Source of the DNA: Cellvibrionales bacterium UBA4495
GTDB taxonomy: Bacteria; Pseudomonadota; Gammaproteobacteria; Pseudomonadales; Porticoccaceae
Assembly (NCBI GenBank): GCA_002388905.1
Contig: DGNJ01000058.1
Location: 9,335 to 29,211 of the forward strand
Direction of reading: 5' to 3'
DNA: 19,877 bases
Positions 7,072-15,258 of this stretch are shown piece after piece; within the stretch, counting starts at the first letter, position 1; each line of letters starts with the position of its first letter. The notes beneath the pieces are model-generated. The model ran no database searches and was not told the DNA's origin. It saw nothing but the letters and a program-made list of their open reading frames with translations. Both the position numbers and the translations under genes were made by a program.

Positions 7072-7392
7072 TTATCCTGGACGGTTTTCGTCGGAGGGGC
7101 TGGATGCTTCGTCAGGCGACGTCGGTGGCGTTTCCTCGTACCGTTGCTTATCCCCGGTTTCCTTCTCGTATTCCTCCAGGTTGCGCAGCACCTCCTCGTT
7201 GTGGAGCTGGCGGCGGATATCGTCCATGCCCACTTCCCGTTCCAGTTCCCGGCGGGCCCGGGCGAGGCTGCGTTTGAGCCGGCCTGCCCAAAGACCCAGG
7301 AACCGGAAGGTTTCGGGCAGGCGCTGGGGGCCGATAACGATCATGGTGATGACCGCGATCAGCAGTAGTTCGGCGAAGCTGATATCGAACAT
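7072..7392 (-). CDS. tatB: Sec-independent protein translocase TatB
   Basis: A 106-residue single-span protein that forms the Tat receptor complex with TatC. It begins [30 protein letters not shown]: the membrane helix, then the conserved GPxRLP hinge and an amphipathic helix ([20 protein letters not shown]). The MFDIxFxELLLI start separates TatB from TatA. The acidic, proline- and serine-rich tail ([20 protein letters not shown]) is variable, and the protein is shorter than E. coli TatB (171), as in pseudomonads. It follows tatA by 37 bases. Confidence 0.95.
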   Translation of the reverse strand: MFDISFAELLLIAVITMIVIGPQRLPETFRFLGLWAGRLKRSLARARRELEREVGMDDIRRQLHNEEVLRNLEEYEKETGDKQRYEETPPTSPDEASSPSDENRPG

Positions 7393-7429
7393 GGTGCGCC
7401 GGCCCGTCAGTCAGAAGTGTCTGGAAGGC

Positions 7430-7687
7430 TCAGGACCGACTGTCTTCTTTTTTGCGTTCCGTCCGGTCGGCGCCTTCCTCGTTGTCGGATTCGGCAGCGT
7501 TGATTTTGGCGGCGTCGCTGTCCTTGTCCTCCGACTTGTTTTCTTCATCGTTCATGGCCTTCTTGAAGCCCTTGACCGCGCCGCCCAGATCGCCGCCCAT
7601 GCTCTTGAGCCGCTTGGTGCCGAATACCAGCACCACGATCAGCAGGATAATAAGCAGTTGCCAGATACTGATTCCGCCCAGCCCCAT
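7430..7687 (-). CDS. tatA: Sec-independent protein translocase TatA
   Basis: An 85-residue protein that oligomerises to form the Tat translocation pathway through the inner membrane. It begins [20 protein letters not shown]; the helix is followed by the FGTKRLK hinge (the FG motif typical of TatA) and the amphipathic helix [18 protein letters not shown]. The tail from about residue 45 is highly charged and probably disordered. The ATG at 7685-7687 is preceded by an AAGGAG Shine-Dalgarno sequence 8 bases away. It directly follows hisE in the same direction, as in Pseudomonas. Confidence 0.95.
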   Translation of the reverse strand: MGLGGISIWQLLIILLIVVLVFGTKRLKSMGGDLGGAVKGFKKAMNDEENKSEDKDSDAAKINAAESDNEEGADRTERKKEDSRS

Positions 7688-7699
7688 GATGTTGACTCC

Positions 7700-8032
7700 T
7701 TAAGTTTTTGACCGGCTGGCCTTTTCCGCCAGGCCGGATATGTGGAAACGGCCGCGTAGCTCCGAAAGCACCGCCTCGGCATCTTCTCCCAGATGGGAGA
7801 GCATGACCAGGGTGTGGAACCACAGGTCCGCCGTCTCGCAAATGACGTCGCTGTTGTCGCCGGATTGCTCCGCATCCTTGGCCGCGAGAATGGTTTCCGT
7901 GGCTTCCTCGCCCACTTTCTCGAGAATCTTGTTCAGGCCCCGGGCATGGAGGCTGGCCACGTAGGAGCCTTCCGGATCGGCATCGCGCCGCTGGGTCAGG
8001 ATCTGTGTCAGTTCGGCCAGGGTATCGTTCAT
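7700..8032 (-). CDS. hisE: Phosphoribosyl-ATP pyrophosphatase
   Basis: A 110-residue enzyme that hydrolyses phosphoribosyl-ATP to phosphoribosyl-AMP, the second step of histidine synthesis. The MazG-like helical fold is recognisable from [32 protein letters not shown] (metal-binding Glu residues) and [15 protein letters not shown]. The start [17 protein letters not shown] at 8030-8032 overlaps the hisI stop (ATGA), which supports it over an upstream in-frame Met. HisE and HisI are separate here, as in Pseudomonas, and not fused as in E. coli. Confidence 0.95.
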   Translation of the reverse strand: MNDTLAELTQILTQRRDADPEGSYVASLHARGLNKILEKVGEEATETILAAKDAEQSGDNSDVICETADLWFHTLVMLSHLGEDAEAVLSELRGRFHISGLAEKASRSKT

Positions 8033-8415
8033 CGGTAAATCGCCGCCGGGTCCTTGAGTACGGGGTCTGTGGCAGTCCACTGTCCGTTCCGGAGTGTCCG
8101 GAAAAAACAGGACTCGCGGCCGGTGTGGCAGGCAATGCCGCCCACTTGCTCGATGCGCAGAAGGATGACATCGGCATCGCAGTCCAGGCGGATTTCGCGG
8201 ACGTGCTGCACGTGACCGGATTCCTCGCCCTTGGGCCAGAGTTTCTGGCGGGACCGGGACCAGTACACGGCGCGGCCTTCGCGGGCCGTCTTTTCCAGGG
8301 CCTCCCGGTTCATCCAGGCCACCATCAGTACCCGGCCGGTTTCGGCATCCTGGGCGATGGCGGGAACCAGCCCTTTTTCGTCCCAGACGACCTCAGAAAG
8401 AAAGTCAGTATTCAT
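8029..8415 (-). CDS. hisI: Phosphoribosyl-AMP cyclohydrolase
   Basis: A 128-residue metal-dependent enzyme that opens the adenine ring of phosphoribosyl-AMP, the third step of histidine synthesis. Motifs are clear: [42 protein letters not shown] (Mg-binding aspartates) and the zinc-binding [12 protein letters not shown]. Its TGA overlaps the hisE ATG by 4 bases, indicating coupled translation. It lies 15 bases after ubiB. The other his genes are not in the window. Confidence 0.96.
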   Translation of the reverse strand: MNTDFLSEVVWDEKGLVPAIAQDAETGRVLMVAWMNREALEKTAREGRAVYWSRSRQKLWPKGEESGHVQHVREIRLDCDADVILLRIEQVGGIACHTGRESCFFRTLRNGQWTATDPVLKDPAAIYR

Positions 8416-8430
8416 GGCGCCATTATGCCA

Positions 8431-10038
8431 TCAACGCCTGAACAGCAATAGTAGCACGCCGGTGGCGACCAGGGCGAAGCTGGCGGCCGGCAATTCGGCC
8501 AGGGGTTGTTGCCAGTGGGGGAGGGCCAGACCCAGGCCGGTGCCCAGCAGTGCGGCGCCCAGCCAGTTGCGGCTGCGGCTGCGGTTCGGTGGCGGTGTCG
8601 GTCGTTCCCGCACCGCCCTGTCCAGGCGCTGGAGTTGATCCAGGGACTGGTAGAGCATTTGCGGCATGTGGGGAAATTGTTCCAGCCAGTCCGGCCCGTG
8701 GCGTTTGAGCCTTTCGAGCAGGGCGTCCGGCTTGAAGCGGTCTTTCAGCCACCGCTCCATGTACGGGTGGGCGGTGGACCACAGATCCAGTTCCGGATAG
8801 AGCTGACGACCCAGTCCCTCGATATTGAGCAGGGTCTTTTGCAAAAGTACGAGGGAGGGCTGCACTTCCATGTCGAAGCGCTGGGCCGTGCGGAACAGGT
8901 TGACCAGCAGGTGGCCAAAGGAGATGTCCTTCAGGGGGCGCTCGAAGATGGGCTCGCAGACAGTGCGTATGGCCGCCTGGAATTCGCCAATGGACGTATT
9001 TTCAGGCACCCACCCCGATTGCACGTGGAGTTCCGCCACCTGGCGGTAATCCCGGCGGAAAATCGCGATCAGGTTGCGTGCCAGGTAGTACTGATCCGCT
9101 TCCGTCAGGGTGCCGATAATGGCGCAATCCACCGCCAGGTACCGGGGACGGGCGGGGTCGGCGGCATCGACGAAAATATTGCCGGGGTGCATGTCGGCGT
9201 GGAAAAAATTGTGCTCGAAGACCTGGCTGAAAAAGATCTGCACACCCCGTTCCGCCAGGACCTTGAAGTCGGTATTGGCGGCGGCCAGGGTTGCCACGTC
9301 GGTCACCGGCGTGGCGTATATGCGTTCCATCACCAGCACCTTTTCGTTGGTGAAGGGCCAGTACACTTCGGGCACGTAGAGCAGTGGCGAGCCGGCAAAA
9401 TTGCGCCGCAGGGTGGCGGTATTGGCCGCTTCCCGCTGAAGATTGAGTTCGTCGAAAATGGTGTGTTGATAGTCGTCGACGATTTCCACCGGGCGCAGAC
9501 GCCGCCCGTCGACACTGTTGCGCTCGAGCCACCGGGCCAGGGTGAACAGCAGGTCGATATCCTGGCGGATGACCCGCTCGATGCCGGGCCGTATGGCCTT
9601 GACCACCACCTCGCGGCCGTCCTGAAGAATCGCGGCGTGGACCTGGGCCACGGAGGCGGAGGCCAGGGGCTCCCGGTCGAAATGCTGGAAGAGGTCGTCG
9701 ATCCTGCCGTTCAGGGAGTTCTCGACGATGCCGATGAACGTATCGGTATCGAACGGTTTGACATCGTCCTGGAGGCGATCCAGTTCGTCGCAAATATCCG
9801 GGGGAATCAGGTCGGGACGGGTGGACAGCAACTGTCCGAACTTGACGAAAACCGGGCCCAGGTCCTCCAGGGCCAGGCGCAATCGCTCGCCGCGGCTGCG
9901 CCTGGGGTCGGGCAGCAGGGCACCCAGTCGCGCGAACAGGCGGGGCGCGGCGGGCAGGCGGGCATCGTCGAAAAAGGTATCCAGGCGATAGCGGCGTGCG
10001 ACGCGAGCGATCCTGAGCAGGCGGGCGATCCTCGACAT
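8431..10038 (-). CDS. ubiB: Ubiquinone biosynthesis protein UbiB (atypical kinase, ABC1/ADCK family)
   Basis: A 535-residue membrane-anchored protein kinase-like ATPase needed for ubiquinone production. Family marks are the KxGQ motif in [19 protein letters not shown] (about residues 61-73), the alanine-rich loop region [10 protein letters not shown], the catalytic loop [11 protein letters not shown], and VDCAIIGTL in the DFG position. The C-terminus has two hydrophobic segments ([15 protein letters not shown] and [15 protein letters not shown]) that anchor it in the inner membrane. The ATG ([10 protein letters not shown]) at 10036-10038 overlaps the ubiJ TGA by one base. A longer in-frame ORF lies in ubiJ and is arginine-rich, so it was rejected. 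A little shorter than E. coli UbiB (546). Confidence 0.96.
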   Translation of the reverse strand: MSRIARLLRIARVARRYRLDTFFDDARLPAAPRLFARLGALLPDPRRSRGERLRLALEDLGPVFVKFGQLLSTRPDLIPPDICDELDRLQDDVKPFDTDTFIGIVENSLNGRIDDLFQHFDREPLASASVAQVHAAILQDGREVVVKAIRPGIERVIRQDIDLLFTLARWLERNSVDGRRLRPVEIVDDYQHTIFDELNLQREAANTATLRRNFAGSPLLYVPEVYWPFTNEKVLVMERIYATPVTDVATLAAANTDFKVLAERGVQIFFSQVFEHNFFHADMHPGNIFVDAADPARPRYLAVDCAIIGTLTEADQYYLARNLIAIFRRDYRQVAELHVQSGWVPENTSIGEFQAAIRTVCEPIFERPLKDISFGHLLVNLFRTAQRFDMEVQPSLVLLQKTLLNIEGLGRQLYPELDLWSTAHPYMERWLKDRFKPDALLERLKRHGPDWLEQFPHMPQMLYQSLDQLQRLDRAVRERPTPPPNRSRSRNWLGAALLGTGLGLALPHWQQPLAELPAASFALVATGVLLLLFRR

Positions 10039-10688
10039 CAATCGTCGCCCTTCCTGTTGTCGCCGGTGTCGTCGAGGCGACGGCGCAGACGGTCCAGGCG
10101 CGCGGCCAGTCGTTCCGTATCCAGGGACAATGCGCCCACGTCGTGGATCCAGTTCTCCAGTTCCGCCCGGCCCGGTGTCAGCCTCGCTTCTTCCCGGACG
10201 TACTCGCCGAGGCCCGAGCGGACCCTTTGGCCGGCATCCAGGCCCCACCGCAGACCGCCGCGCAGACCGCGGCCGATCAGGTGGGCGGGCACGTCGCCCA
10301 GCAGTTCCGCCAGGGCTTCCTCCCAGTCGATATCCAGATGGCGCAGTGTACCTTTGAGATGGCGTAACAGGTCCTGGTCGCCGGCGACGATGACGCCGGT
10401 GCCGGCGAAGGAAACCCGGTCGCCGGTGTCGGTGGCGAGCCGGACCAGGGCCGCTGCGGTACCCTCCAGATTGGTGTCCGGTGCTTCCGGGTGTTCGCCG
10501 GTCAGGCGCAACTCGCCGTCTTCGGTGAAACGCACGGCCAGTTCCAGCGGCGGCAGGGTTACGGTGACGGCCAGGCAGCGGCCGGCCAGATCTCCCAGGG
10601 ATTGCCGGGTACCGGGGTCGTGGCGAAGCGCCCGGTTCAGGGTTGCCTGCACCCGATTCAGGGCGGCTTGGCGCAGTCCCGGAATCAA
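10038..10688 (-). CDS. ubiJ: Ubiquinone biosynthesis accessory factor UbiJ (SCP2 domain)
   Basis: A 216-residue soluble factor with an N-terminal SCP2-type lipid-binding domain (about 15-115: [71 protein letters not shown]) and a C-terminal charged helical region ([30 protein letters not shown]). UbiJ is thought to organise the soluble ubiquinone-synthesis complex with UbiK. The sequence is poorly conserved, so position between ubiE and ubiB is important support. Its ATG overlaps the ubiE TGA by 4 bases, and its TGA overlaps the ubiB ATG by 1 base. Confidence 0.92.
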   Translation of the reverse strand: MIPGLRQAALNRVQATLNRALRHDPGTRQSLGDLAGRCLAVTVTLPPLELAVRFTEDGELRLTGEHPEAPDTNLEGTAAALVRLATDTGDRVSFAGTGVIVAGDQDLLRHLKGTLRHLDIDWEEALAELLGDVPAHLIGRGLRGGLRWGLDAGQRVRSGLGEYVREEARLTPGRAELENWIHDVGALSLDTERLAARLDRLRRRLDDTGDNRKGDD

Positions 10689-11434
10689 GGCTTGATGCCC
10701 TTGTGCAGGGCGACGATGCCCCCGGTGAGGTTGAAGTACTGACAGTTGGCGAAGCCCGCCTCGGCCATCATGCCCTTGAGGGTCTCCTGATCCGGGTGCA
10801 TGCGGATGGATTCTGCCAGGTAGCGATAGCTGGCGTCGTCGCCGGCAACCGCACGGCCCAGACGGGGCAGCACCTGGAAGGAGTAGACGTCGTAGGCCTT
10901 TTCCAGAAGTGGGTTGGCGGGCTTGGAGAATTCCAGCACCAGTAGCCGGCCGCCGGGTTTGAGGATGCGCAGCATATCCGCCAGGGCCCGGTCCTTGTCG
11001 GTGACGTTGCGTAGACCGAAGGCGATGGTGATGCAGTCGAAGCAGTTGTCCGGGAACGGCAGCTGTTGGGCGTCGGCCTGGGCGAAGTCGAGGTTGGCGG
11101 CAATGCCCTCGTCAAGGAGCCTGTCGCGGCCCACCCGGAGCATGGACTCGTTGATATCCGCCAGCACCACCTGGCCCGACTCCCCCACCAGGCGCGAGAA
11201 TTTTGCCGCCAGGTCGCCGGTGCCGCCGGCGATGTCCAGGACCCGCTGGCCGGGACGCACGCCGGACATTTCGATGGTGAACCGCTTCCATAGGCGATGG
11301 ACGCCGCCGGACATCAGGTCGTTCATCAGGTCGTAGCGGGCGGCCACGCTGTGGAAAACCCCCGCCACGCGACCGGCCTTTTCCTCCACCGGGACTTGTT
11401 GATAGCCGAAATCCGTGGTTTGCCGCTCTTTCAT
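10685..11434 (-). CDS. ubiE: Ubiquinone/menaquinone biosynthesis C-methyltransferase UbiE
   Basis: A 249-residue SAM-dependent methyltransferase that adds the C-methyl group to the benzoquinol ring of ubiquinone (and to demethylmenaquinone where made). It begins [20 protein letters not shown], closely like E. coli UbiE. Motif I is [16 protein letters not shown] (about 55-70); [17 protein letters not shown] and [19 protein letters not shown] follow, with [15 protein letters not shown] and [15 protein letters not shown] near the end. The ATG is at 11432-11434; the longer in-frame ORF upstream lacks similarity. It is the first gene of the ubi-his-tat run and has a good promoter 30 bases upstream. 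Confidence 0.97.
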   Translation of the reverse strand: MKERQTTDFGYQQVPVEEKAGRVAGVFHSVAARYDLMNDLMSGGVHRLWKRFTIEMSGVRPGQRVLDIAGGTGDLAAKFSRLVGESGQVVLADINESMLRVGRDRLLDEGIAANLDFAQADAQQLPFPDNCFDCITIAFGLRNVTDKDRALADMLRILKPGGRLLVLEFSKPANPLLEKAYDVYSFQVLPRLGRAVAGDDASYRYLAESIRMHPDQETLKGMMAEAGFANCQYFNLTGGIVALHKGIKP

Positions 11435-11445
11435 GGGCCAATACT

Positions 11446-11492
11446 CTCGATTTTTCGAGCAATATTGTACACAGCGGCCGTGGTTGTGTCGC
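11446..11492 (-). promoter_or_regulatory. Candidate promoter and first-nucleotide hairpin for the ubiE operon
   Basis: On the minus strand GCGACA (11487-11492, 4 of 6 match) and TACAAT (11464-11469, 5 of 6 match) are exactly 17 bases apart, with a TG just before the -10. The predicted start is near 11457. A small perfect hairpin, CTCGA-AAAA-TCGAG at 11446-11459, lies at or just after that start and ends 11 bases before the ATG. No terminator is visible between the upstream acyltransferase gene and this promoter, so read-through is possible. Confidence 0.6.
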
Positions 11493-11502
11493 GAAGGGAG
11501 GG

Positions 11503-13215
11503 TTAGCCGATATAGCGTTGGCGGCGGGACGGTTTGAGACGGGCCAGGTCGACAATGATCAGGCCGTCGACGCAATCGCCGAAGGCCGGGTCGACATTGA
11601 ATCCAGCGAACTGGACGCCGCCGGGCTCGCACAGTTCTGAATATTGCTTGTAAAGGGTGGGTACGCTCAGGTCCATGTGGGACAGGGCACTTTTCAGTTG
11701 CAGGAACTCATCCCGGTAATTTTGGCCCGGGAACAACGCGTCCAGTTCGTCACGACGCGGTGGCGCGATGGCGAACGGCAGGCAGGGCGTGGCGAGCCTT
11801 TGCAGAGAGGGGAAGTTCACGCTGTAAAAGTGCACGAGCATTTCCAGCGCCGGCCGGGGGTAGGTGTTGCTCAGGGAGACGGGGCCGAACAGGTAGCGGT
11901 ATTGTGGGTGGCGGCGCAGGAAGGCACCGATGCCGTACCAGAGATAGTCGAGACTGCGCTTTCCCCAGTACTTGGGTTGAACAAAACTGCGACCCAGCTC
12001 CAGGCCGCGTTCCAGATAGGGTTTCATGGCCGGCTCGAAGCGGAACAGGCTGGCCGAGTACAGGTGCCCCTGCCCCATTGTTTGTGCCGTTTCGGCGGCG
12101 TCTCCGATTCGGTAGGCGCCGGCGATTTCCAGGTCGCTGTCGTCCCAGAGTATCAGGTGGAAATAGTGGCGATCGTAGCCGTCCGTGTCCCGCCGCTGGC
12201 CAGTGCCCTCGCCCACGGCCCGGAAAGCCATTTCCCGGAGCCTGCCGATTTCGCGCATGATGCAGGAGTCCGGCTGGCGATAGTGGTAGAGGTAGATCTG
12301 TTTGCCGTCGCCGGTCTCGCCGAGCCATTCGCAGCGCCGGATTTCCTCCCGGAGCAGGGCGCGGTTTTCCGGGTGGGCAATGGCCGATTCGGTGGCAAAA
12401 ATACCACTGCGATCCTGGCCCAGGCGGTAGACATGCCGGCGGAACAGTTGCGCCTTTTCCTTCAGGGAGACCCCGACCCGGTGGTAGCTCTCGTAGCTCA
12501 CGGGCTCGCCGATGCGCAGTGGCACGCAATTTCTGGCCTGCTTGAACATTTCCCGCACCAGCCACAGGGTCGACACCGGGCGCGCCAGGAAGGAGAGGGC
12601 GTAGAAGAAGGCGGAATTGCGGCCGTCGATGTAGATGGGCAATACCGGGGCGCTGCCGGCCACCGCCATGCGCAAAAAGCCCGTGCGCCATTTGCCGTCG
12701 CGCACTCCCTGGGGGCCCAGGCGGGAGACTTCGCCGGCGGGAAAGACGATCAGGGCGCCGTCCTCCTTCAGGTGTCGCTGAATGGCTTCAAGGTGCCTGC
12801 GCGGCGTATGGCCGCCCATGTTGTCCACGGGCAGCAATAGCGGATGCAGGGGCTTTATGGCGGTGAGGATATCGTTGGCGATGACCCGCACGTCGGGCCG
12901 GACTTCCCGCACCAGCTTGAGCAGCGCCAGGCCGTCCAGGGAGCCGATGGGGTGGTTGGCGACGATGATGACCCGGCCCCGCACGGGGATGCGCTCGCGT
13001 TCCCGGTCCCGGGTGCTGTAGCTGAACTGGAAGTAGTCCAGGGCCTGTTCGACGAAGTCGAAACCCTGGAGGTGGGGATAAGTCTCCTCGAACTGATGGA
13101 ACTCTTTTTCATGGAAAAGCAGCCGCAGTATCTTGGCCAGGGGACGGGCAAGGAGGGGGCGCTTCTCCCAGAAAGTCGGGTAGCGTTCCTGCAAAAAATT
13201 CTCGACGTTGAGCAT
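11503..13215 (-). CDS. Two-domain acyltransferase, OlsF-like (probable ornithine-lipid synthase)
   Basis: A 570-residue protein with two acyltransferase domains. The first (about 60-260) is a PlsC-like lysophospholipid acyltransferase: [18 protein letters not shown] (His78 and Asp84 in the catalytic motif), [12 protein letters not shown] and [10 protein letters not shown]. The second (about 280-550) is a GNAT/hemolysin-type domain like Ols[64 protein letters not shown]. This order matches OlsF, a bifunctional enzyme reported to make ornithine lipid by N-acylation (C-terminal domain) and O-acylation (N-terminal domain). I infer that role; substrate specificity cannot be read from the sequence. 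I chose the ATG at 13213-13215 ([13 protein letters not shown]), 6 bases after GGAG, over a TTG four codons upstream. A perfect 12-bp dyad surrounds this start. It lies between suhB and ubiE. Confidence 0.85.
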   Translation of the reverse strand: MLNVENFLQERYPTFWEKRPLLARPLAKILRLLFHEKEFHQFEETYPHLQGFDFVEQALDYFQFSYSTRDRERERIPVRGRVIIVANHPIGSLDGLALLKLVREVRPDVRVIANDILTAIKPLHPLLLPVDNMGGHTPRRHLEAIQRHLKEDGALIVFPAGEVSRLGPQGVRDGKWRTGFLRMAVAGSAPVLPIYIDGRNSAFFYALSFLARPVSTLWLVREMFKQARNCVPLRIGEPVSYESYHRVGVSLKEKAQLFRRHVYRLGQDRSGIFATESAIAHPENRALLREEIRRCEWLGETGDGKQIYLYHYRQPDSCIMREIGRLREMAFRAVGEGTGQRRDTDGYDRHYFHLILWDDSDLEIAGAYRIGDAAETAQTMGQGHLYSASLFRFEPAMKPYLERGLELGRSFVQPKYWGKRSLDYLWYGIGAFLRRHPQYRYLFGPVSLSNTYPRPALEMLVHFYSVNFPSLQRLATPCLPFAIAPPRRDELDALFPGQNYRDEFLQLKSALSHMDLSVPTLYKQYSELCEPGGVQFAGFNVDPAFGDCVDGLIIVDLARLKPSRRQRYIG

Positions 13216-13246
13216 GGTGTTCTCCAATGGCTCAACGTCGATTTTA
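13202..13246 (-). promoter_or_regulatory. 12-bp dyad around the start codon, beside a candidate -10
   Basis: TCGACGTTGAGC (13202-13213) and GCTCAACGTCGA (13230-13241) are perfect reverse complements separated by 16 bases. The spacer holds the GGAG Shine-Dalgarno sequence and the first two bases of the ATG of the acyltransferase gene. A minus-strand TAAAAT (13241-13246) abuts the dyad and could be its -10; I see no convincing -35. It could be an operator, or an mRNA hairpin presenting the ribosome site in its loop. Confidence 0.6.
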
Positions 13247-13304
13247 TGCCGCCGTTCGTGACAGGGATATGACCGGTGGCTTCAGGCGAATCGCGGCGCA
13301 GCGC

Positions 13305-14108
13305 TCACCGGACATGGCCCAGGTGTTTCTGCACGGTCTGGAGGCTGGGCTTGAAAAGCCGGGGGGTGGCGCCGACGATATGGCCACTGTCCATGTAATT
13401 CTCGCCGCCCCGGAAATCGCTGACCATGCCCCCCGCCTCTTTGACCAGCAGGACGCCGGCGGCGATGTCCCATGGTTTGAGGTACATTTCCCAGAAGGCA
13501 TCGAAACGGCCCGCGGCCACATAGGCTAGGTCCAGTGAGGCGACGCCCAGCCGGCGGATGCCCGAGGATTGGGCGGCAAAGGCGTGCAGGCACTCCAGGT
13601 ACGGTTCCATATGGGCGATGGAGGGCTGGTTGAAAGGTATCCCGGTGGCGATCAGGGCACCCTGCATGTTGGTGCGACCGGTAACCCGGATGCGACGCCC
13701 GTTGAGCATGGCGCCACGGCCCCGGCTGGCAGTGAATTCCTCCTGCTTGATGGGATCGTAGATAACACCGTGTTCCAGGCGGCCCCGGAAGGCGCAGCCA
13801 ATGGATACGGCGAAGTGGGGAATGCCGTGGATAAAATTGGTGGTGCCGTCGAGGGGGTCGATGATCCACTCGTAGTCGCTGTTCGGGTTGCCCATCTGAC
13901 CCGACTCCTCGCCGAGGATACGGTGATCCGGGTAGGCCTTCTGTAACTGGCCGATGATTTCTTTTTCGGCGGCGTGGTCGATATCGGTGACGAAGTCGTT
14001 GCGCCCCTTTTCGTCGACCTTGAGCGAGTCGGTGCGTTCCACGGCGCGGGCAATCATGTCGCCGGCGCGTCGCGCTGCCCGCAGGGCAATATTGACCATG
14101 GGTTCCAT
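13305..14108 (-). CDS. suhB: Inositol-1-monophosphatase family protein SuhB
   Basis: A 267-residue metal-dependent phosphatase. In E. coli SuhB is also a Nus-factor partner in rRNA antitermination. It starts MEPMVNIALRAARRAGDMIA, close to E. coli MHPMLNIAVRAARKAG. Motifs: NDFVTDIDHAAEKEII, GEESGQMG (Glu ligand), EWIIDPLDGTTNFIHGIPHF (the DPLDGT signature), and PWDIAAGVLLVKEAGGMVSD (second signature). The length equals E. coli SuhB (267). The ATG is at 14106-14108; an upstream in-frame extension is unsupported. It diverges from trmJ as in E. coli. Its leader contains a GGCGGC, 5-base loop, GCCGCC hairpin (14156-14172), and I find no boxA in it. Confidence 0.95.
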   Translation of the reverse strand: MEPMVNIALRAARRAGDMIARAVERTDSLKVDEKGRNDFVTDIDHAAEKEIIGQLQKAYPDHRILGEESGQMGNPNSDYEWIIDPLDGTTNFIHGIPHFAVSIGCAFRGRLEHGVIYDPIKQEEFTASRGRGAMLNGRRIRVTGRTNMQGALIATGIPFNQPSIAHMEPYLECLHAFAAQSSGIRRLGVASLDLAYVAAGRFDAFWEMYLKPWDIAAGVLLVKEAGGMVSDFRGGENYMDSGHIVGATPRLFKPSLQTVQKHLGHVR

Positions 14109-14184
14109 CGATCGGGTCCTAATTCCAGCAGTCGTCAGTTCAATTACGGGATAATGGCGGCGGGGCGCCGCCGGCGGGGCGCGC

Positions 14185-14193
14185 ATTGTAGCA
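14185..14193 (-). promoter_or_regulatory. Candidate extended -10 promoter for suhB
   Basis: On the minus strand TGCTACAAT combines the extended TGn element with a 5 of 6 match to TATAAT (14185-14190). TTACCA at 14206-14211 could serve as a -35 but the 15-base spacing is short. The transcript would start near 14178 and run directly into the GC-rich leader hairpin at 14156-14172. Confidence 0.45.
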
Positions 14194-14325
14194 GACTCAT
14201 GTCCCTGGTAATAGGAAGGCGCCCCGGGTCATTCAGGAAGGCGAGAGCACCGTTTTCCGGCGAGATTGATCGGGCATTCGTTCTGGTCCCGACCCTGTTC
14301 CGGGCATGATTCGCCCGGGCAATCC

Positions 14326-14334
14326 TGCTAGAAT
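14326..14334 (+). promoter_or_regulatory. Candidate extended -10 promoter for trmJ
   Basis: TGCTAGAAT: an extended TGn element followed by TAGAAT (14329-14334, 5 of 6 match). No good -35 is at the expected distance. The leader would be about 47 bases. The suhB-trmJ divergent gap (14109-14387) thus appears to carry one extended -10 promoter on each strand. Confidence 0.45.
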
Positions 14335-14387
14335 CCCGCTTCGCCAATCCGCACCCGCACCCGGGGCCTCCCGATAGTCGAGAATCC

Positions 14388-15191
14388 ATGAAAACCGCAT
14401 CTTCGCCACCGTTGTCCTCCGCGCTGTCCGAGTCCCGAAGCCGGGTTCGTGTCGTCCTTGTGGAAACCTCCCATCCCGGCAATATCGGCGGCGCGGCCCG
14501 TGCCATGAAAAACATGGGACTGGCCAACCTCTACCTGGTCTCGCCCCATCGCTACCCCTCCGACCGGGCGCGCTGGCGGGCCGCCGGCGCCGACGATGTG
14601 CTGGATGAAGCCGTGGTGGTGGACAGCCTGGAGGCGGCGGTGGCGGGCTGTGGCCTGGTGGTGGGCACCAGCGCCCGGGACCGCCGTATTCCCTGGCCGC
14701 TGCTCAATCCACGGGAGTGCGGGGAGCGTGTCGTTCAGGAAACGTCCCATCACGATGTCGCCCTGGTATTCGGCCGCGAGGATCGGGGCCTGACCAACGA
14801 AGAACTCCAGCGTTGCACCTACCACGTGCATATACCCGCGAACCCGGACTACAGTTCCCTCAACCTGGCCGCCGCCGTCCAGGTGCTGTGCTACGAGGTT
14901 CGCATGGCCGCCCTGGCCGGTGAGAACGGCGAACTGCCGGCACTCACCGGTTGGGATGTGCCGCCGGCGCGGGCGGAGGACCTGGAGTTGTATTTCCAGC
15001 ACCTGGAGCAGGCCCTGGTGGATATCGGCTTCCACGACCGGGACAACCCCCGGCAGACCATGGCCCGCCTGCGCCGGCTCTACGGCCGGATCCGACTGGA
15101 CCGGATGGAGTTGTCCATCCTGCGGGGCGTGCTCACTGCCATGCAGAATATTGCCCACAGGAACAGGCAGCTAAAAGACCGGGTCGAATAG
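14388..15191 (+). CDS. trmJ: tRNA (cytidine/uridine-2'-O-)-methyltransferase TrmJ
   Basis: A 267-residue SPOUT-class methyltransferase that 2'-O-methylates position 32 of tRNAs. The fold shows VRVVLVETSHPGNIGGAARA, AMKNMGLANLYLVSP, LVVGTSARDRRIPWPLLNPR, VALVFGREDRGLTNEELQRC and the knot motif IPANPDYSSLNLAAAVQVLC, all closely matching E. coli TrmJ. The C-terminal extension (about 190-267, YFQHLEQALVDIGF, TMARLRRLYGRIRLDRMELS, ILRGVLTAMQNI) is the family helical domain. The first 18 residues exceed the E. coli N-terminus, so a later start cannot be excluded, but no in-frame Met fits better. The stop codon at 15189-15191 lies inside an IscR operator. Confidence 0.95.
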   Translation: MKTASSPPLSSALSESRSRVRVVLVETSHPGNIGGAARAMKNMGLANLYLVSPHRYPSDRARWRAAGADDVLDEAVVVDSLEAAVAGCGLVVGTSARDRRIPWPLLNPRECGERVVQETSHHDVALVFGREDRGLTNEELQRCTYHVHIPANPDYSSLNLAAAVQVLCYEVRMAALAGENGELPALTGWDVPPARAEDLELYFQHLEQALVDIGFHDRDNPRQTMARLRRLYGRIRLDRMELSILRGVLTAMQNIAHRNRQLKDRVE

Positions 15192-15212
15192 CCTAGTGGT
15201 ATAGTCGGCTAT
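15188..15212 (+). promoter_or_regulatory. IscR type 1 binding site, upstream copy
   Basis: A 25-bp near-palindrome. The left half starts ATAGCCTAGT and the right half is TAGTCGGCTAT. Against the E. coli type 1 consensus as I remember it (halves ATASYYGACTR and YAGTCRRSTAT joined by three W), I count 22 of 25 matches, with the right half perfect. It overlaps the trmJ stop codon and is centred about 52 bases before the predicted iscR start site. Confidence 0.75.
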
Positions 15213-15237
15213 TTACTTGACCAAAAAGGTTGGGTAT
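15213..15237 (+). promoter_or_regulatory. IscR type 1 binding site, downstream copy
   Basis: A second 25-bp element directly abutting the first. The left half is TTACTTGACCA and the right half is AGGTTGGGTAT; I count 20 of 25 matches to the same consensus. It covers the -35 element and most of the promoter spacer, so bound IscR should exclude RNA polymerase. Two tandem type 1 sites are also found at the E. coli iscR promoter. Confidence 0.65.
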
Positions 15238-15245
15238 TCCATAAT
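15217..15245 (+). promoter_or_regulatory. Promoter of the iscRSA operon
   Basis: TTGACC (15217-15222, 5 of 6 match) and CATAAT (15240-15245, 5 of 6 match) are separated by exactly 17 bases. The predicted start is near 15252, about 30 bases before the iscR ATG. The position relative to the two IscR sites fits autorepression by cluster-loaded IscR. Confidence 0.75.
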
Positions 15246-15258
15246 CGGCCGCCTACAC

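Noticed and set aside
7700..8415. hisIE split by a frameshift
   Set aside because: The two ORFs overlap as ATGA with proper ends, and separate hisI and hisE are normal in pseudomonad-like genomes.
8506..10695. A 729-codon plus-strand ORF antisense to ubiB and ubiJ
   Set aside because: Translation has no recognisable family and mirrors the codon bias of the opposite strand. The minus-strand genes are clear matches with coupled starts, so this is a GC-driven shadow.
14109..14184. boxA/Nus autoregulation site in the suhB leader, as described for E. coli
   Set aside because: No GCTCTTTAACA-like sequence occurs in the leader; only a GC-rich hairpin is present.
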